DNA from: an uncultured Prevotellaceae bacterium
Lineage (GTDB): Bacteria; Bacteroidota; Bacteroidia; Bacteroidales; Bacteroidaceae
Direction of reading: 5' to 3'
DNA length: 15,804 bases
NCBI GenBank assembly: GCA_946624335.1
Contig: CAMOSA010000040.1
Coordinates: 1-15,804 of the forward strand
Below are positions 6,465-14,276 of the stretch, piece by piece. A model generated the notes under the pieces. The model saw nothing but the letters and a program-made list of their open reading frames with translations. It ran no database searches and had not been told where the DNA came from. Numbering within the stretch: the first letter of the stretch is position 1; each line of letters opens with the position of its first letter. A program made the position numbers and the translations under genes.

Positions 6465-6506
6465 GCAAAGTACCGCACATGCCGAATGACATGTGCGGTA
6501 CTTTGC
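6465..6506. terminator. Strong hairpin after the lyase gene
   Basis: Perfect 17-bp arms (6465-6481 and 6490-6506) enclose an 8-nt loop, 43 bp past the lyase stop. It contains the same TACCGCACA/TGTGCGGTA core as the terminator at 882-918. The U tract on the minus strand is poor (CTTTG), so termination is likely but not certain. Confidence 0.65.
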
Positions 6507-6549
6507 AAAGAAAAAATGTTTTTTTCTGAAGGTGGTTGGCCAAGGCGCG

Positions 6550-9500
6550 TTACTTGACGAGCACCTTGCGTCCGCCGACGATATAGACCTGCCCGCGACG
6601 TGTCTCGTTGACGCGACGGCCGTCGATGGTGTAGACGGGCTGCTGAGCCTCGGTGGCATTGATGCCACGTATGGCTACTGCTGGGTCGTAAGCTACGCGG
6701 AGTATGCCCTGCGCGATGTCGGTGGTATCCCAGTAGAGTCCCTTCTCAGCGCTGATGATGACCGACTCGGGATCGAGGACAGGCGTACCGCTGACGGTGG
6801 TGACGTCCTTCCAGAGGAGGATATGGTCGCCCTCGGCGATGTCGTCAGCGATGGTGGACGAGTAGTGGAGGCGTACGGTGCCGTTCATCGTGAGCTTGTT
6901 GATATTCTGCAGGCTGGTGCAACCTGTCGAGTTGCCGACAGCACCCTGCAGGACGCCGATCTCGAGGAAGGCGCCGCTGGCGATGGTGACGTTGTTGCCG
7001 CCGAAGCGCAGTATGCCGCTCAGGGCATTGGCCGACGTGCCTACGTGCAGTGTGCCTCCTGTGCTGACGGTGACCGATGAGTTGACGAGCTCGACGCTGG
7101 TGCTGGTGACGCCAGAGAGGGTGGCGTCGCGTGCCACGGTGAGTGCTCCCGTGCCGAGCTGTGCGCCGCTCTTGATGCATAGCTCGCCGCCTCGCACCTG
7201 TGTGGTGCCGGTGTGGTTGCTCTTGCCGGAGACGGTCATCTTGCACGTACCGATCTTGGCGAAGTTACACTTGTTGGAGCCGCCGCCGTCGGTGAAGGTG
7301 CCATCGAAGGTGAAGTTCTCGTCGTTGCTGTTGCCTATGTTCCAGGTGTTGCTGCCGCTGACGGCCGACTGGCTCTGGAAGTTAGAGATGGGATGTGCGA
7401 GCGAACCCTTACCCGTGAGTTTGCCGATGGCCATGGTCTTGGCCACGTTGGTCACGGTGCACCCGTCGTCGATATCGAGTGTGCCCTTAGGCATCCCTGC
7501 CGACATATCGAGGGGCAGCCAGATGTCCTTGGTGGTATGATGGATCGTGCCCTCGAACTGCGACCAGTCGCCGCTGATGCGTACGCGGCTGACGGTGTTG
7601 CGCGGGATGATGGTGAGCTCACCCTCGCCCGTCACCTTGTTGGTGTAGTTGGTGTAATAGGTGTATGAGAGGTGGAACGTGCCTTTCTTGCCCTTGGGGA
7701 TAAAGAAGGGTACGGCGGTCATCTGCACATCGTCGTAGAGCGTGCCTCCCTGGAACTCGACGGTGGCCACGGGCTTGTTGGTGGATGCCGATGCCGATCC
7801 AGCTGCGATGACGAGGTTCTTCAGCGTGCCGTCGGTCATCAGCTTGAGGTTGCCGGCGCCACGCTTGGTAAGCTGTGTGCCGCTGAGTGCCGCTGCCTGT
7901 ATGAACTCCTGACCATTGTTGAGTACGCCGCCTTCGTCTCCGACGAGCTGAATGGGCGAGGCGTTCTCGACGGCTGCCGTGGTCTGTAGCACGGCGCCGT
8001 TCTCGATGGTGAAGCGGTTGGGCGCGGTGGTGATGGCGCCGAGGTTGCCGGTGGCCGAATACTGGTTGGCAAGGGCGCTGACACGTGTGGTGCCGCCACG
8101 GAGGTGGTTGCCGCCGGTGTAGGCGTTCTGTCCGTTCATGGTGACAGTGCCTGTACCCTCCTTGATGAACTGTGCCGTGCCTGCAATGGTGCCGTTGCCG
8201 CCGAAGGTGTAAGCACCTGTGCTGTTGACGGTGACAGAGGCAGGCTGCACGTTGCCCGTGACGGTGACATTCTTGGACGTGGCATCGTCGCCGAAGAGGA
8301 TGTTGTCGCCCGAGACGAAGGAGGTGGCTTCGCCCTCAACAGCGAAGTTCTCGGTCTCAGCCAGATCCCATACGTTGCCGTTGGTGCCGGTCCAAACGAC
8401 GGAGCCTGCATCGCGCATTCCTTCAATCTCGAGGATGAGCTTGCCGTCGGCGACGTAGAGCTTCTTCTTGGTGGTCTCGAGGCCCTTGATGATGAGGTTG
8501 TCGATGCTGCCCGTGATGTCGCCGGCGATCTCGGCGATGACATACTTGCCGGACTTCATCTCGCTCTGTCCCTGGATGTAGTGGGGCACGAGCTCGATGA
8601 CGGGCGCCAGGTATTCGGGACCTGCGTTCTTCCATGCCGAGCTTGTCTTGGTCTCGATGGACAGCGAGCCCGTGACGATCTTGTCGGCCACGACGCCGTC
8701 GCTGTAGAGATCCACGACGACATGTGCTCCGAAGCCGAGTGCGAGGGAGCCCGTGGTAATGACGCCCTGCTTGTCGGCGCCGCCGGGACGGATGACGGAG
8801 GCGTAGTCGGCCTTGATGCTGAGGAACTCGCCGCCGTCGGAGTTGAGCTCTGCAAAGCGGTTGAGCCAGAGCGGCGACTCCTTCATGGTGCCGTCGAAGT
8901 TGACGACGCCAGCCCAGATGTCGGTCTCGCCAGTGTGTGTGAAGTCGGCCTTCGGCAGGTTGAGCACGCCGTCGCCCTGCTTGACGAGGCGTGCCTCGCC
9001 GGCGAGGCCGCCGCCAGTGACGTCGCAGGTGTAGGTGGCATAGCGTATGGTGGCGTTAGCGTTGGTCGACTCGCTGCCGGCCGTACCCTGCACCCACGTC
9101 GGTACGTAGAAGGTGAGCACGGCGGGCTGTGCGCCGGCGTCGATGCTGACGCTGCTGTTGTCCATCTCGCAGACGATGGCATGCTGTCCGTCGTATGCCG
9201 AGCTGACGCTGCCTCCGTTGGTGACCTCGACGCGGTCGTTCATGGTAAGTGGCGGCGGCGCTACGGTGATGCCTTCCATCTGGCCGAGGAAGTAGCTCAG
9301 GTGAGGCGGCTGGTTGTAGCCGCACATCTGCCATACCATGGCGTTGCGGTACTGGTGGTCGGCCCAGAGCGTCGGTATGCGGAATGAGGTCTGCGTCGGC
9401 GAGGAATAGATGCGGATATTATTCTGTGCAGTGCGCATGATGATCTCCTCGCGCCAGTCGCCGAGGATGTCGCCCTGATAGCACGGCGTGCCCTTGGTGT

Positions 9501-11121
9501 CGTTGTTGGTCATCGAGCCGGCGCAGGTGTAGATGGGACTCCATGAGCCGTACTTGGCGATGCAGCCTTCGGTGTTCTTGCCGTTGAGGTAGTTGAACGT
9601 CTCGGAGCAGAGGTCGCCGTCCCAGTAGATGCGGAAGTTGGTGTTGACGCCCGTGGCATCGAGCCCGCTGACGGCGTCGTTGGTGATCAAGCTGATGGCG
9701 CCCTCGGTGGACGAGCATCCCAAGGAGCCTGGGAATGCGTTGGTGAAGTTGCCCGCCATGCATCGTCCGTCGTCGCGGCCGCCGATGTTGTGGTGATAGA
9801 CCTTGCTGGTGGTGGCGTCGCGGTAGTTGTTACCCCAGTTGGGGCTGTGCTCGAGGCAGGCATAGATCTCCTGACCGTGTACGTAGGGGTTGAAGTCGGA
9901 GCAGTGCTGTGCGTCGCCATGCCCGAAGCCTGTGGTGGAGAGGCCCTTGCCGTTGTCGTCGATGACCATGGATCCGAAGACGATCTCGTCGCGGCCGTCC
10001 CAGTCGACGTCGGCGATGCCGAAGTTATGGTAGCCGTTGCCGAACCACGGGCCGTGAGTGTTGCAGGTCCAACGCCAGCGTACGCTGAGGGTGTGAGAGC
10101 CGGGATCGACGTCGAGGGCCACCATCTTATGGCGTGTGTAGATGCCACGAGCGAGGAAGATGCTGGGGCGTCGTCCGTCGAGGTAGGGTGCGCCGAAGAA
10201 GTGCTTCGACGAGCGGTGGCCGTAGCCGTCGCCCCAAGCGCGTTCGAGGTCGTTCTCGCCGCTCTCCAGTCGCTTCAGGGGGTACTCCATGATCTGGTAG
10301 GGCACGCCCGTGGCGCCGTCCATGTAGACGAGGTACTCGGCGCCGTCGTGCATGAACCAGTTGGTGCCTCCGCCTGTTGCGGCGCGGTAGTTGAGGTTGG
10401 CATTGCCGACGGTGTATGTCTGCCCGTTAGCGGCGTGGATGACGGTACCGTCGGCGGCACGCATGATGGCCTCGGCGCGTCCGTCGCCATCCCAGTCGTA
10501 GGCCACGATGTTCTGTTCATTGTTCTGGAAATCACCCATATTAGGTCCACAGTTGACCCACCACAGGCGTGTGCCGTCCTGCTTGAGGCACTCGAAGATG
10601 CTGTACTCATGCGTCACGGTGCCGTTGACAGTCGGTCCGTTCTTGGGGTACGACTGCTCCATCTCGCTGAGGTTGTCGAACTTCATGAGGATGTCTATCT
10701 CGCCGTCTCCGTCGACATCGGCGCAGCAGGCATCGTTGGGCACGAGCGTGCTGAGGATGCCTTCGTGAGTGAGCTTGATTTCCTTGTAGCTCGACGCCCA
10801 GGGCGTGACGGCCTTCGCGTCCGTCCCCGTCATCTCCTGTCCGCGGTAGACGGGCACTACGGTGTAGGTGCTCTGTGCGTTGCCTCCCGTGTCACGGAAG
10901 TTGGAGGTCTTGATCGGCTCGGCGTTGACGAGCGTGCCGTCGCGATAGACATTATAGGTCACGTCGTAGTACTCCTCGGCGAGCACACGCCAGCTCAGGT
11001 ACACGCCTCCCGACACCTTCATGGCCACGAGGCCACGGTCGAGACGGTCGGTGTAACGCTGTGCGAAACCTGCTGAAGCGACGAGCATCAGCAGGGCAAG
11101 AGAGATAATCTGCTTTTTCAT
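6550..11121 (-). CDS. Rhamnogalacturonan lyase (PL11-like) fused to autotransporter-associated beta-strand repeats, 1523 aa
   Basis: The signal peptide is MKKQIISLALLMLVASAGFA. Residues 21-110 form the beta-sandwich head of family PL11 ('RLDRGLVAMKVSGGVYLSWR', 'YNVYRDG'). Residues about 115-625 are the beta-propeller catalytic domain, with Ca-binding loops at 134-143 (ADVDGDGEID), 208-218 (YDWDGDGRAEA), 370-379 (ADVDWDGRDE) and the GDILGDWREE signature near 550-559. PL11 enzymes cleave the rhamnose-galacturonate backbone of pectin by beta-elimination. From about 630 to 1480 the protein changes character to Gly/Thr/Asn-rich beta repeats. PATR-like units are clear near 710-745, 905-1012 ('FIKEGTGTVTMNGQNAYTGG'), 1083-1108 and 1288-1320. 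The tail 1483-1523 (VYTIDGRRV...VYIVGGRKVLVK) resembles a type IX sorting domain. The usual PL11 length is about 600-800 residues, so the extension more than doubles it. It stands alone, with no adjacent SusC/SusD. Confidence 0.85.
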   Translation of the reverse strand: MKKQIISLALLMLVASAGFAQRYTDRLDRGLVAMKVSGGVYLSWRVLAEEYYDVTYNVYRDGTLVNAEPIKTSNFRDTGGNAQSTYTVVPVYRGQEMTGTDAKAVTPWASSYKEIKLTHEGILSTLVPNDACCADVDGDGEIDILMKFDNLSEMEQSYPKNGPTVNGTVTHEYSIFECLKQDGTRLWWVNCGPNMGDFQNNEQNIVAYDWDGDGRAEAIMRAADGTVIHAANGQTYTVGNANLNYRAATGGGTNWFMHDGAEYLVYMDGATGVPYQIMEYPLKRLESGENDLERAWGDGYGHRSSKHFFGAPYLDGRRPSIFLARGIYTRHKMVALDVDPGSHTLSVRWRWTCNTHGPWFGNGYHNFGIADVDWDGRDEIVFGSMVIDDNGKGLSTTGFGHGDAQHCSDFNPYVHGQEIYACLEHSPNWGNNYRDATTSKVYHHNIGGRDDGRCMAGNFTNAFPGSLGCSSTEGAISLITNDAVSGLDATGVNTNFRIYWDGDLCSETFNYLNGKNTEGCIAKYGSWSPIYTCAGSMTNNDTKGTPCYQGDILGDWREEIIMRTAQNNIRIYSSPTQTSFRIPTLWADHQYRNAMVWQMCGYNQPPHLSYFLGQMEGITVAPPPLTMNDRVEVTNGGSVSSAYDGQHAIVCEMDNSSVSIDAGAQPAVLTFYVPTWVQGTAGSESTNANATIRYATYTCDVTGGGLAGEARLVKQGDGVLNLPKADFTHTGETDIWAGVVNFDGTMKESPLWLNRFAELNSDGGEFLSIKADYASVIRPGGADKQGVITTGSLALGFGAHVVVDLYSDGVVADKIVTGSLSIETKTSSAWKNAGPEYLAPVIELVPHYIQGQSEMKSGKYVIAEIAGDITGSIDNLIIKGLETTKKKLYVADGKLILEIEGMRDAGSVVWTGTNGNVWDLAETENFAVEGEATSFVSGDNILFGDDATSKNVTVTGNVQPASVTVNSTGAYTFGGNGTIAGTAQFIKEGTGTVTMNGQNAYTGGNHLRGGTTRVSALANQYSATGNLGAITTAPNRFTIENGAVLQTTAAVENASPIQLVGDEGGVLNNGQEFIQAAALSGTQLTKRGAGNLKLMTDGTLKNLVIAAGSASASTNKPVATVEFQGGTLYDDVQMTAVPFFIPKGKKGTFHLSYTYYTNYTNKVTGEGELTIIPRNTVSRVRISGDWSQFEGTIHHTTKDIWLPLDMSAGMPKGTLDIDDGCTVTNVAKTMAIGKLTGKGSLAHPISNFQSQSAVSGSNTWNIGNSNDENFTFDGTFTDGGGSNKCNFAKIGTCKMTVSGKSNHTGTTQVRGGELCIKSGAQLGTGALTVARDATLSGVTSTSVELVNSSVTVSTGGTLHVGTSANALSGILRFGGNNVTIASGAFLEIGVLQGAVGNSTGCTSLQNINKLTMNGTVRLHYSSTIADDIAEGDHILLWKDVTTVSGTPVLDPESVIISAEKGLYWDTTDIAQGILRVAYDPAVAIRGINATEAQQPVYTIDGRRVNETRRGQVYIVGGRKVLVK

Positions 11122-11195
11122 TATCGAGTTGTGTTAGTTAGCAAAAAGATGGGCTCCTACGTCCCTGAGCGGACACAGCAGGCCCGTATTGTGTG

Positions 11196-11203
11196 CAAAA
11201 ATA
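11196..11203 (-). promoter_or_regulatory. Probable -7 box for the lyase gene
   Basis: TATTTTTG on the minus strand matches TAnnTTTG and lies about 75 bp before the lyase ATG. No convincing -33 element was seen. The resulting leader (about 70 nt) has GGGC at its start and GCCC near its middle and may fold. Confidence 0.5.
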
Positions 11204-11265
11204 ACACTTTTATCGTTACTATACCTTATAAATTATCACTTTTAACCTTTGTTTAGCCTTCTTTC

Positions 11266-11296
11266 TTGGTTTTCTCGCCGAAAAGCGCTTTCTTTG
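11266..11296 (+). promoter_or_regulatory. Promoter of the DUF4254 gene
   Basis: TTGG (11266-11269), a 19-bp spacer and TTTCTTTG (11289-11296) approximate the Bacteroidetes -33/-7 pattern. The start site would fall near 11303, which supports the ATG at 11327 over any upstream start. Confidence 0.5.
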
Positions 11297-11326
11297 CACG
11301 AACTAACCAACGTATACACTACGCTT

Positions 11327-11932
11327 ATGACATTTACAGAAAAAGCCTGGCCCATCTTTGAGAAGGCCATCAGAGACTACCACGTGACGGACGACGTCGA
11401 CACGCCGATCCACAATCCCTATAGCGACGGCACTATCGAGCATGACCTCTATCTGAAGAATTGGATCGACACGGTGCAGTGGCACCTGGAGGACATCATC
11501 CGCGACCCGGAGATCAACCCCGTCGACGCCCTGGCGCTGAAGCGTCGCATCGACCGCAGCAACCAGGACCGCACCGACCTCGTGGAGACCATCGACAGCT
11601 ACTTCTACACCCTCTACCACAGCGTCGAGCCGCAGTTCCAGGCGACCATCAACACGGAGAGCCCGGCATGGGCCATCGACCGCCTGAGCATCCTGGCGCT
11701 GAAGATCTACCACATGACGGAGCAGGCACGGCGCAGCGACGCCAGCGACGAGCATCGTGCGGCGTGCCAGAAGAAGCTCGACGTGCTGCTCGAACAGCAG
11801 CAGGATCTCTCCACGGCCATCGACCAGCTGCTCGAAGACATCCGAACGGGACGCAAATGGATGAAGGTCTACAAACAGATGAAGATGTACAACGACCCCG
11901 CCACCAATCCTGTGCTCTACGGGAAGAAATAG
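11327..11932 (+). CDS. DUF4254 family protein, 201 aa
   Basis: The sequence begins MTFTEKAWPIFEKAIRDYH and is almost entirely helical. I recognise it as DUF4254 from 'NPYSDGTIEHDLYLKNWIDTVQWHLEDIIRDP', 'ALKRRIDRSNQDRTDLVE' and the closing 'RKWMKVYKQMKMYNDPATNPVLYG'. The function is unknown; in other Bacteroidetes such genes often lie near glycosyltransferases, which would suggest a cell-envelope role, but no such gene is adjacent here. The frame is open upstream to 11249, but that region contains the promoter, and 201 residues is the normal family length. It is a single-gene unit divergent from the lyase and convergent with the NigD-like gene, ending at a clear terminator. Confidence 0.8.
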   Translation: MTFTEKAWPIFEKAIRDYHVTDDVDTPIHNPYSDGTIEHDLYLKNWIDTVQWHLEDIIRDPEINPVDALALKRRIDRSNQDRTDLVETIDSYFYTLYHSVEPQFQATINTESPAWAIDRLSILALKIYHMTEQARRSDASDEHRAACQKKLDVLLEQQQDLSTAIDQLLEDIRTGRKWMKVYKQMKMYNDPATNPVLYGKK

Positions 11933-11945
11933 CGTAACGAACATG

Positions 11946-11988
11946 AAGAGGCTGTATCAGAATGGATGACCCAGCCTCTTTCTCTTTT
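11946..11988 (+). terminator. Terminator of the DUF4254 gene
   Basis: AAGAGGCTG (11946-11954) pairs with CAGCCTCTT (11972-11980), followed by TCTCTTTT. It lies 13 bp past the stop codon. Confidence 0.75.
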
Positions 11989-11999
11989 CAACAACGAAA

Positions 12000-12068
12000 T
12001 TAACGAATTAGACGAATTGCTCAGGACACTGCAGGCCAGCCGTTGAGCGAATTCGTCTAATTCGTTAA
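12000..12068. repeat. Long inverted repeat of AACGAATT words
   Basis: TTAACGAATTAGACGAATT (12000-12018) pairs perfectly with 12050-12068, and GCTCA/TGAGC extends the stem inward with one bulge. Outer bases (AACAA/TTGTT) add partial pairing. It lies between two convergent genes and may act as a two-way end or be a mobile palindromic element. Confidence 0.8.
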
Positions 12069-12215
12069 ATTTGTTGTGATAAGAGAAAAGTTGTATTATT
12101 TACTTTCGTTAAAAAAGAAACGACTGATCATTGAGCCAGGAACGGCAGGACGTTGAGGCTGCAACGACGGGACGTGAAGGGGGATGGGTTTGGGCGCTTC
12201 GGCGACGGAGGTTGA

Positions 12216-12884
12216 TCAGTCGGCCGGGAAGCGCCAGGTGCGCCAACCGTCGAAGGTAAACAAGGAAAGGATCAGGCTATCGGAGGGCTGGCGCGTGGCC
12301 GCGACGGTGTCGGGGTCAATGCTCACGAAGAGGTCATCGGAGTAGGCCGCGGGGTCGCTGAGCTGATGGTGACAGACCGAGATGAAGTAATTGGTGCCGC
12401 CTGCGCCGTTGATGTGGGCGGAATCGCGTGACAAGCCCCACGCCTGTTGTCCGCCCTGTGTCTTGGGCAACAGGTGCATGTTAACGTAGCCACCTGACTG
12501 CCACACGCTTGCGAGACCCGTGGGATCGTGACGCACCTCCCTGGCCCGGCTGACATCGGCGAGCAGGGGCACGCGGCGGAAGATGTAGACACGCGCCGTG
12601 CCTTCGCCCTCCACGACGTAGCCGCAGAGGAAGCGCCACCGCACGTTGGGCGTCGTGCCCTGCAACGTGTTGGCCATCTTGTAGGTGTGGCCGTCATCCG
12701 TGGTGAAGGTCGAGAAGACGGCCATCTCATCGCCCGACGACATCACCATCTCAGTGACGAGCGGGGGGTAGGGTTCGCCGTCGCCATCGCCGCACGAGAC
12801 GACGCCAAGGGCTATGGCGGCCGCGGCGAGCAAGGCTGCTGACAGGCGCAAGGGCAGTAGGCGGGTAAGGAAGTGTGACATCAT
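12216..12884 (-). CDS. NigD-like lipoprotein, 222 aa
   Basis: The N terminus has a positively charged, hydrophobic signal ending in the lipobox GVVSC with the lipidated Cys at residue 31, followed by DGDGE (acidic residues after the Cys are associated with surface export in Bacteroidetes). The rest fits the NigD-like family: 'YPPLVTEMV', 'FTTDDGHTYKMAN' and 'WRFLCGYVVEGEGTARVYIFRRVPLLADV'. The family is known from Bacteroides bacteriocin-immunity and envelope contexts, but its molecular role is unclear. The start lies 9 bp after the acyltransferase stop, so the two are almost certainly co-transcribed. An ATG-ATG pair leaves the exact start ambiguous by one codon. Confidence 0.8.
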   Translation of the reverse strand: MMSHFLTRLLPLRLSAALLAAAAIALGVVSCGDGDGEPYPPLVTEMVMSSGDEMAVFSTFTTDDGHTYKMANTLQGTTPNVRWRFLCGYVVEGEGTARVYIFRRVPLLADVSRAREVRHDPTGLASVWQSGGYVNMHLLPKTQGGQQAWGLSRDSAHINGAGGTNYFISVCHHQLSDPAAYSDDLFVSIDPDTVAATRQPSDSLILSLFTFDGWRTWRFPAD

Positions 12885-12893
12885 CGGCTGGTT

Positions 12894-14120
12894 TTATCGT
12901 TGAGCACAGGCTGCCCTGTGGTTGAGAACGGGGTTGGCATACATCGTGAGCAACCGCTCACGCAGGAAGGGCCGGTCGGGTTGCAAGCCTTCGGCCTGCA
13001 GCGCCTGTGCGGCAAGATCGATGCGCTGTGCGAGATAGCCCTCGAAGGCCGAGCGCTGCTCCGGCGTCGAGAGAGGCACCGTCGACGGGGCACTCAGCGA
13101 GGTGCGCACAGGCAGGCCGCTGGACGCGGAATACAGGAGGTCGGCGGCCGCGAGGTTGCTGGGATAGAGGCGGTAGGAGCGATGTATCTCGCGGTCGATG
13201 TGCCGTGCGATGAGGTGGAAGAGCTCGGTCTTGGGCGTCGAGGGGTCGATGCTGTTGAGCCAGGCGTCGATGCACGGTGCTGCCTCGAAATGGATGTGTC
13301 CCTTCTGCCCGAAGATGCCCGTCTGCATGCTGCGCAGGTCGTCGGCCTTGCTCTTGCGGAAGTCCTCGACGTCGCGGTGCTGCTGGAACTCGGTGGCCTT
13401 GAGGTAGTCGCACGGGTCGTACTCGTAGGAGAGGGCCATAGGCGTGAGGTGCAGCTGACGCAGGCGATCGATGACGTCGCCTTCGCCGCCCATGGCCATC
13501 ATCTTCAGTATGGAGTCCTGCGTGCGGTCGTCGCTGTCCTTGGCACGTCCCTCGCGCTGCGCGATCCATATATTCTCCTGCTTCTGGTCGACAGCGTAGT
13601 GCATGTAGCTGCTCATGACCTGACTGGCCCTGAGCATCTCGCGCATCTGCAGCGAGCGTTGCACGATGAAGCTCTTGTTGATGCGCACCAACTTCTTGAT
13701 CCACGGATAGATGAGCAGGTTGTCGCCAATGGCTATCTCGACGGTCGTGGGGAACTGGTTCTCGACGAGCAGGTAGCTCAGGAAAGCCGAGTCGAGGACG
13801 ATGTCGCGATGGTTGGTGATGAAGGTGTGAGCCTGCTGCCGATCGAAGGCGTCGGGTATGCTGAGGTCGATGCCCTCGGAGCACGTGGCTATGACGTGCT
13901 GCACGATGGGATAGATGAACACCTTCTGCACGTCAAGGTTGGTGAAGGCGGGCTTGGTGGCCATGAAGGCCTTCACCTTGTCTTGCACGTCGGGCATGAC
14001 TTTCGTTACGGCGGCCAGGAACTGCTCGTCCGCCATCAGCTCAGCGAGGACGCGGGGCAGCTCGTCCTCGGCATAAGGCCTGATATCCTTATACACTTCC
14101 GGGATCTGTGAACTCAGCAT
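12894..14120 (-). CDS. PlsC/PlsB-like glycerophospholipid acyltransferase, 408 aa
   Basis: The acyltransferase core is visible at residues 98-135: 'TFITNHRDIVLDSAFLSYLLVE' has the catalytic NH pair at 103-104, with Asp at 106 and 110. 'KLVRINKSFIVQRS' (about 143-156) follows, and 'IWIAQREGRAKDSDD' (about 184-198) matches the substrate phosphate-binding EG(T/S)R motif. These enzymes transfer acyl chains to (lyso)glycerophosphate at the inner membrane. The Asp position differs slightly from the usual HX4D spacing, as I see it here (HX5D). The N-terminal ~90 residues and C-terminal ~200 residues are family-specific extensions, typical of the long Bacteroidetes form. It sits between ddl and the NigD-like gene in what looks like one operon, with a repeat-filled 156-bp gap to ddl. 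Confidence 0.8.
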   Translation of the reverse strand: MLSSQIPEVYKDIRPYAEDELPRVLAELMADEQFLAAVTKVMPDVQDKVKAFMATKPAFTNLDVQKVFIYPIVQHVIATCSEGIDLSIPDAFDRQQAHTFITNHRDIVLDSAFLSYLLVENQFPTTVEIAIGDNLLIYPWIKKLVRINKSFIVQRSLQMREMLRASQVMSSYMHYAVDQKQENIWIAQREGRAKDSDDRTQDSILKMMAMGGEGDVIDRLRQLHLTPMALSYEYDPCDYLKATEFQQHRDVEDFRKSKADDLRSMQTGIFGQKGHIHFEAAPCIDAWLNSIDPSTPKTELFHLIARHIDREIHRSYRLYPSNLAAADLLYSASSGLPVRTSLSAPSTVPLSTPEQRSAFEGYLAQRIDLAAQALQAEGLQPDRPFLRERLLTMYANPVLNHRAACAQR

Positions 14121-14125
14121 AACTT

Positions 14126-14275
14126 AAATGACGAATGAAGAATGATGAATGACGAGTGACGAATGACCAATGTTGAATGATGAATGACGAGTGACGAATG
14201 AGGACTATCTCTTAGTATCGAAAAAGGGGAGATGAACCTTATTTGTCATCCGTCCTTCATCATTCGTCATTCATG
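14126..14275. repeat. Repeat-filled gap between ddl and acyltransferase
   Basis: A 27-bp direct repeat (begins GAATGATGAATGACGAG) occurs at 14140-14166 and 14175-14201, built of GAATGA/GACGAATGA words. The right arm 14256-14274 (TTCATCATTCGTCATTCAT) is inverted to them with about two mismatches. Nearly the whole intergenic gap is made of this element. Confidence 0.85.
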
Positions 14276-14276
14276 C

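Larger units (their letters stand above)
6141..6549. other. Gene-free stretch between MNT gene and lyase
   Basis: This 409-bp gap contains leader relic F, promoter F and the hairpin at 6465-6506. I see no further coding frame of credible composition. Confidence 0.6.

Noticed and set aside
8104..11076. Long plus-strand open frames opposite the lyase gene (8104-9387 and 9790-11076)
   Set aside because: They are low-complexity Val/Asp/Ala/Gly-rich mirrors of a GC-rich, strongly codon-biased gene with clear domains on the minus strand; no motif or start signal supports them.
12121..12222. 10-bp inverted repeat (12121-12130 and 12213-12222) as terminator of the NigD-like gene
   Set aside because: The loop is over 80 nt and the right arm overlaps the stop codon; a U-rich stretch follows, but the fold is unlikely to work as a terminator by itself.
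14126..14275. CRISPR array
   Set aside because: Only two direct copies with an 8-bp interval, composed of short words, plus an inverted arm; no spacers of regular length and no cas genes.
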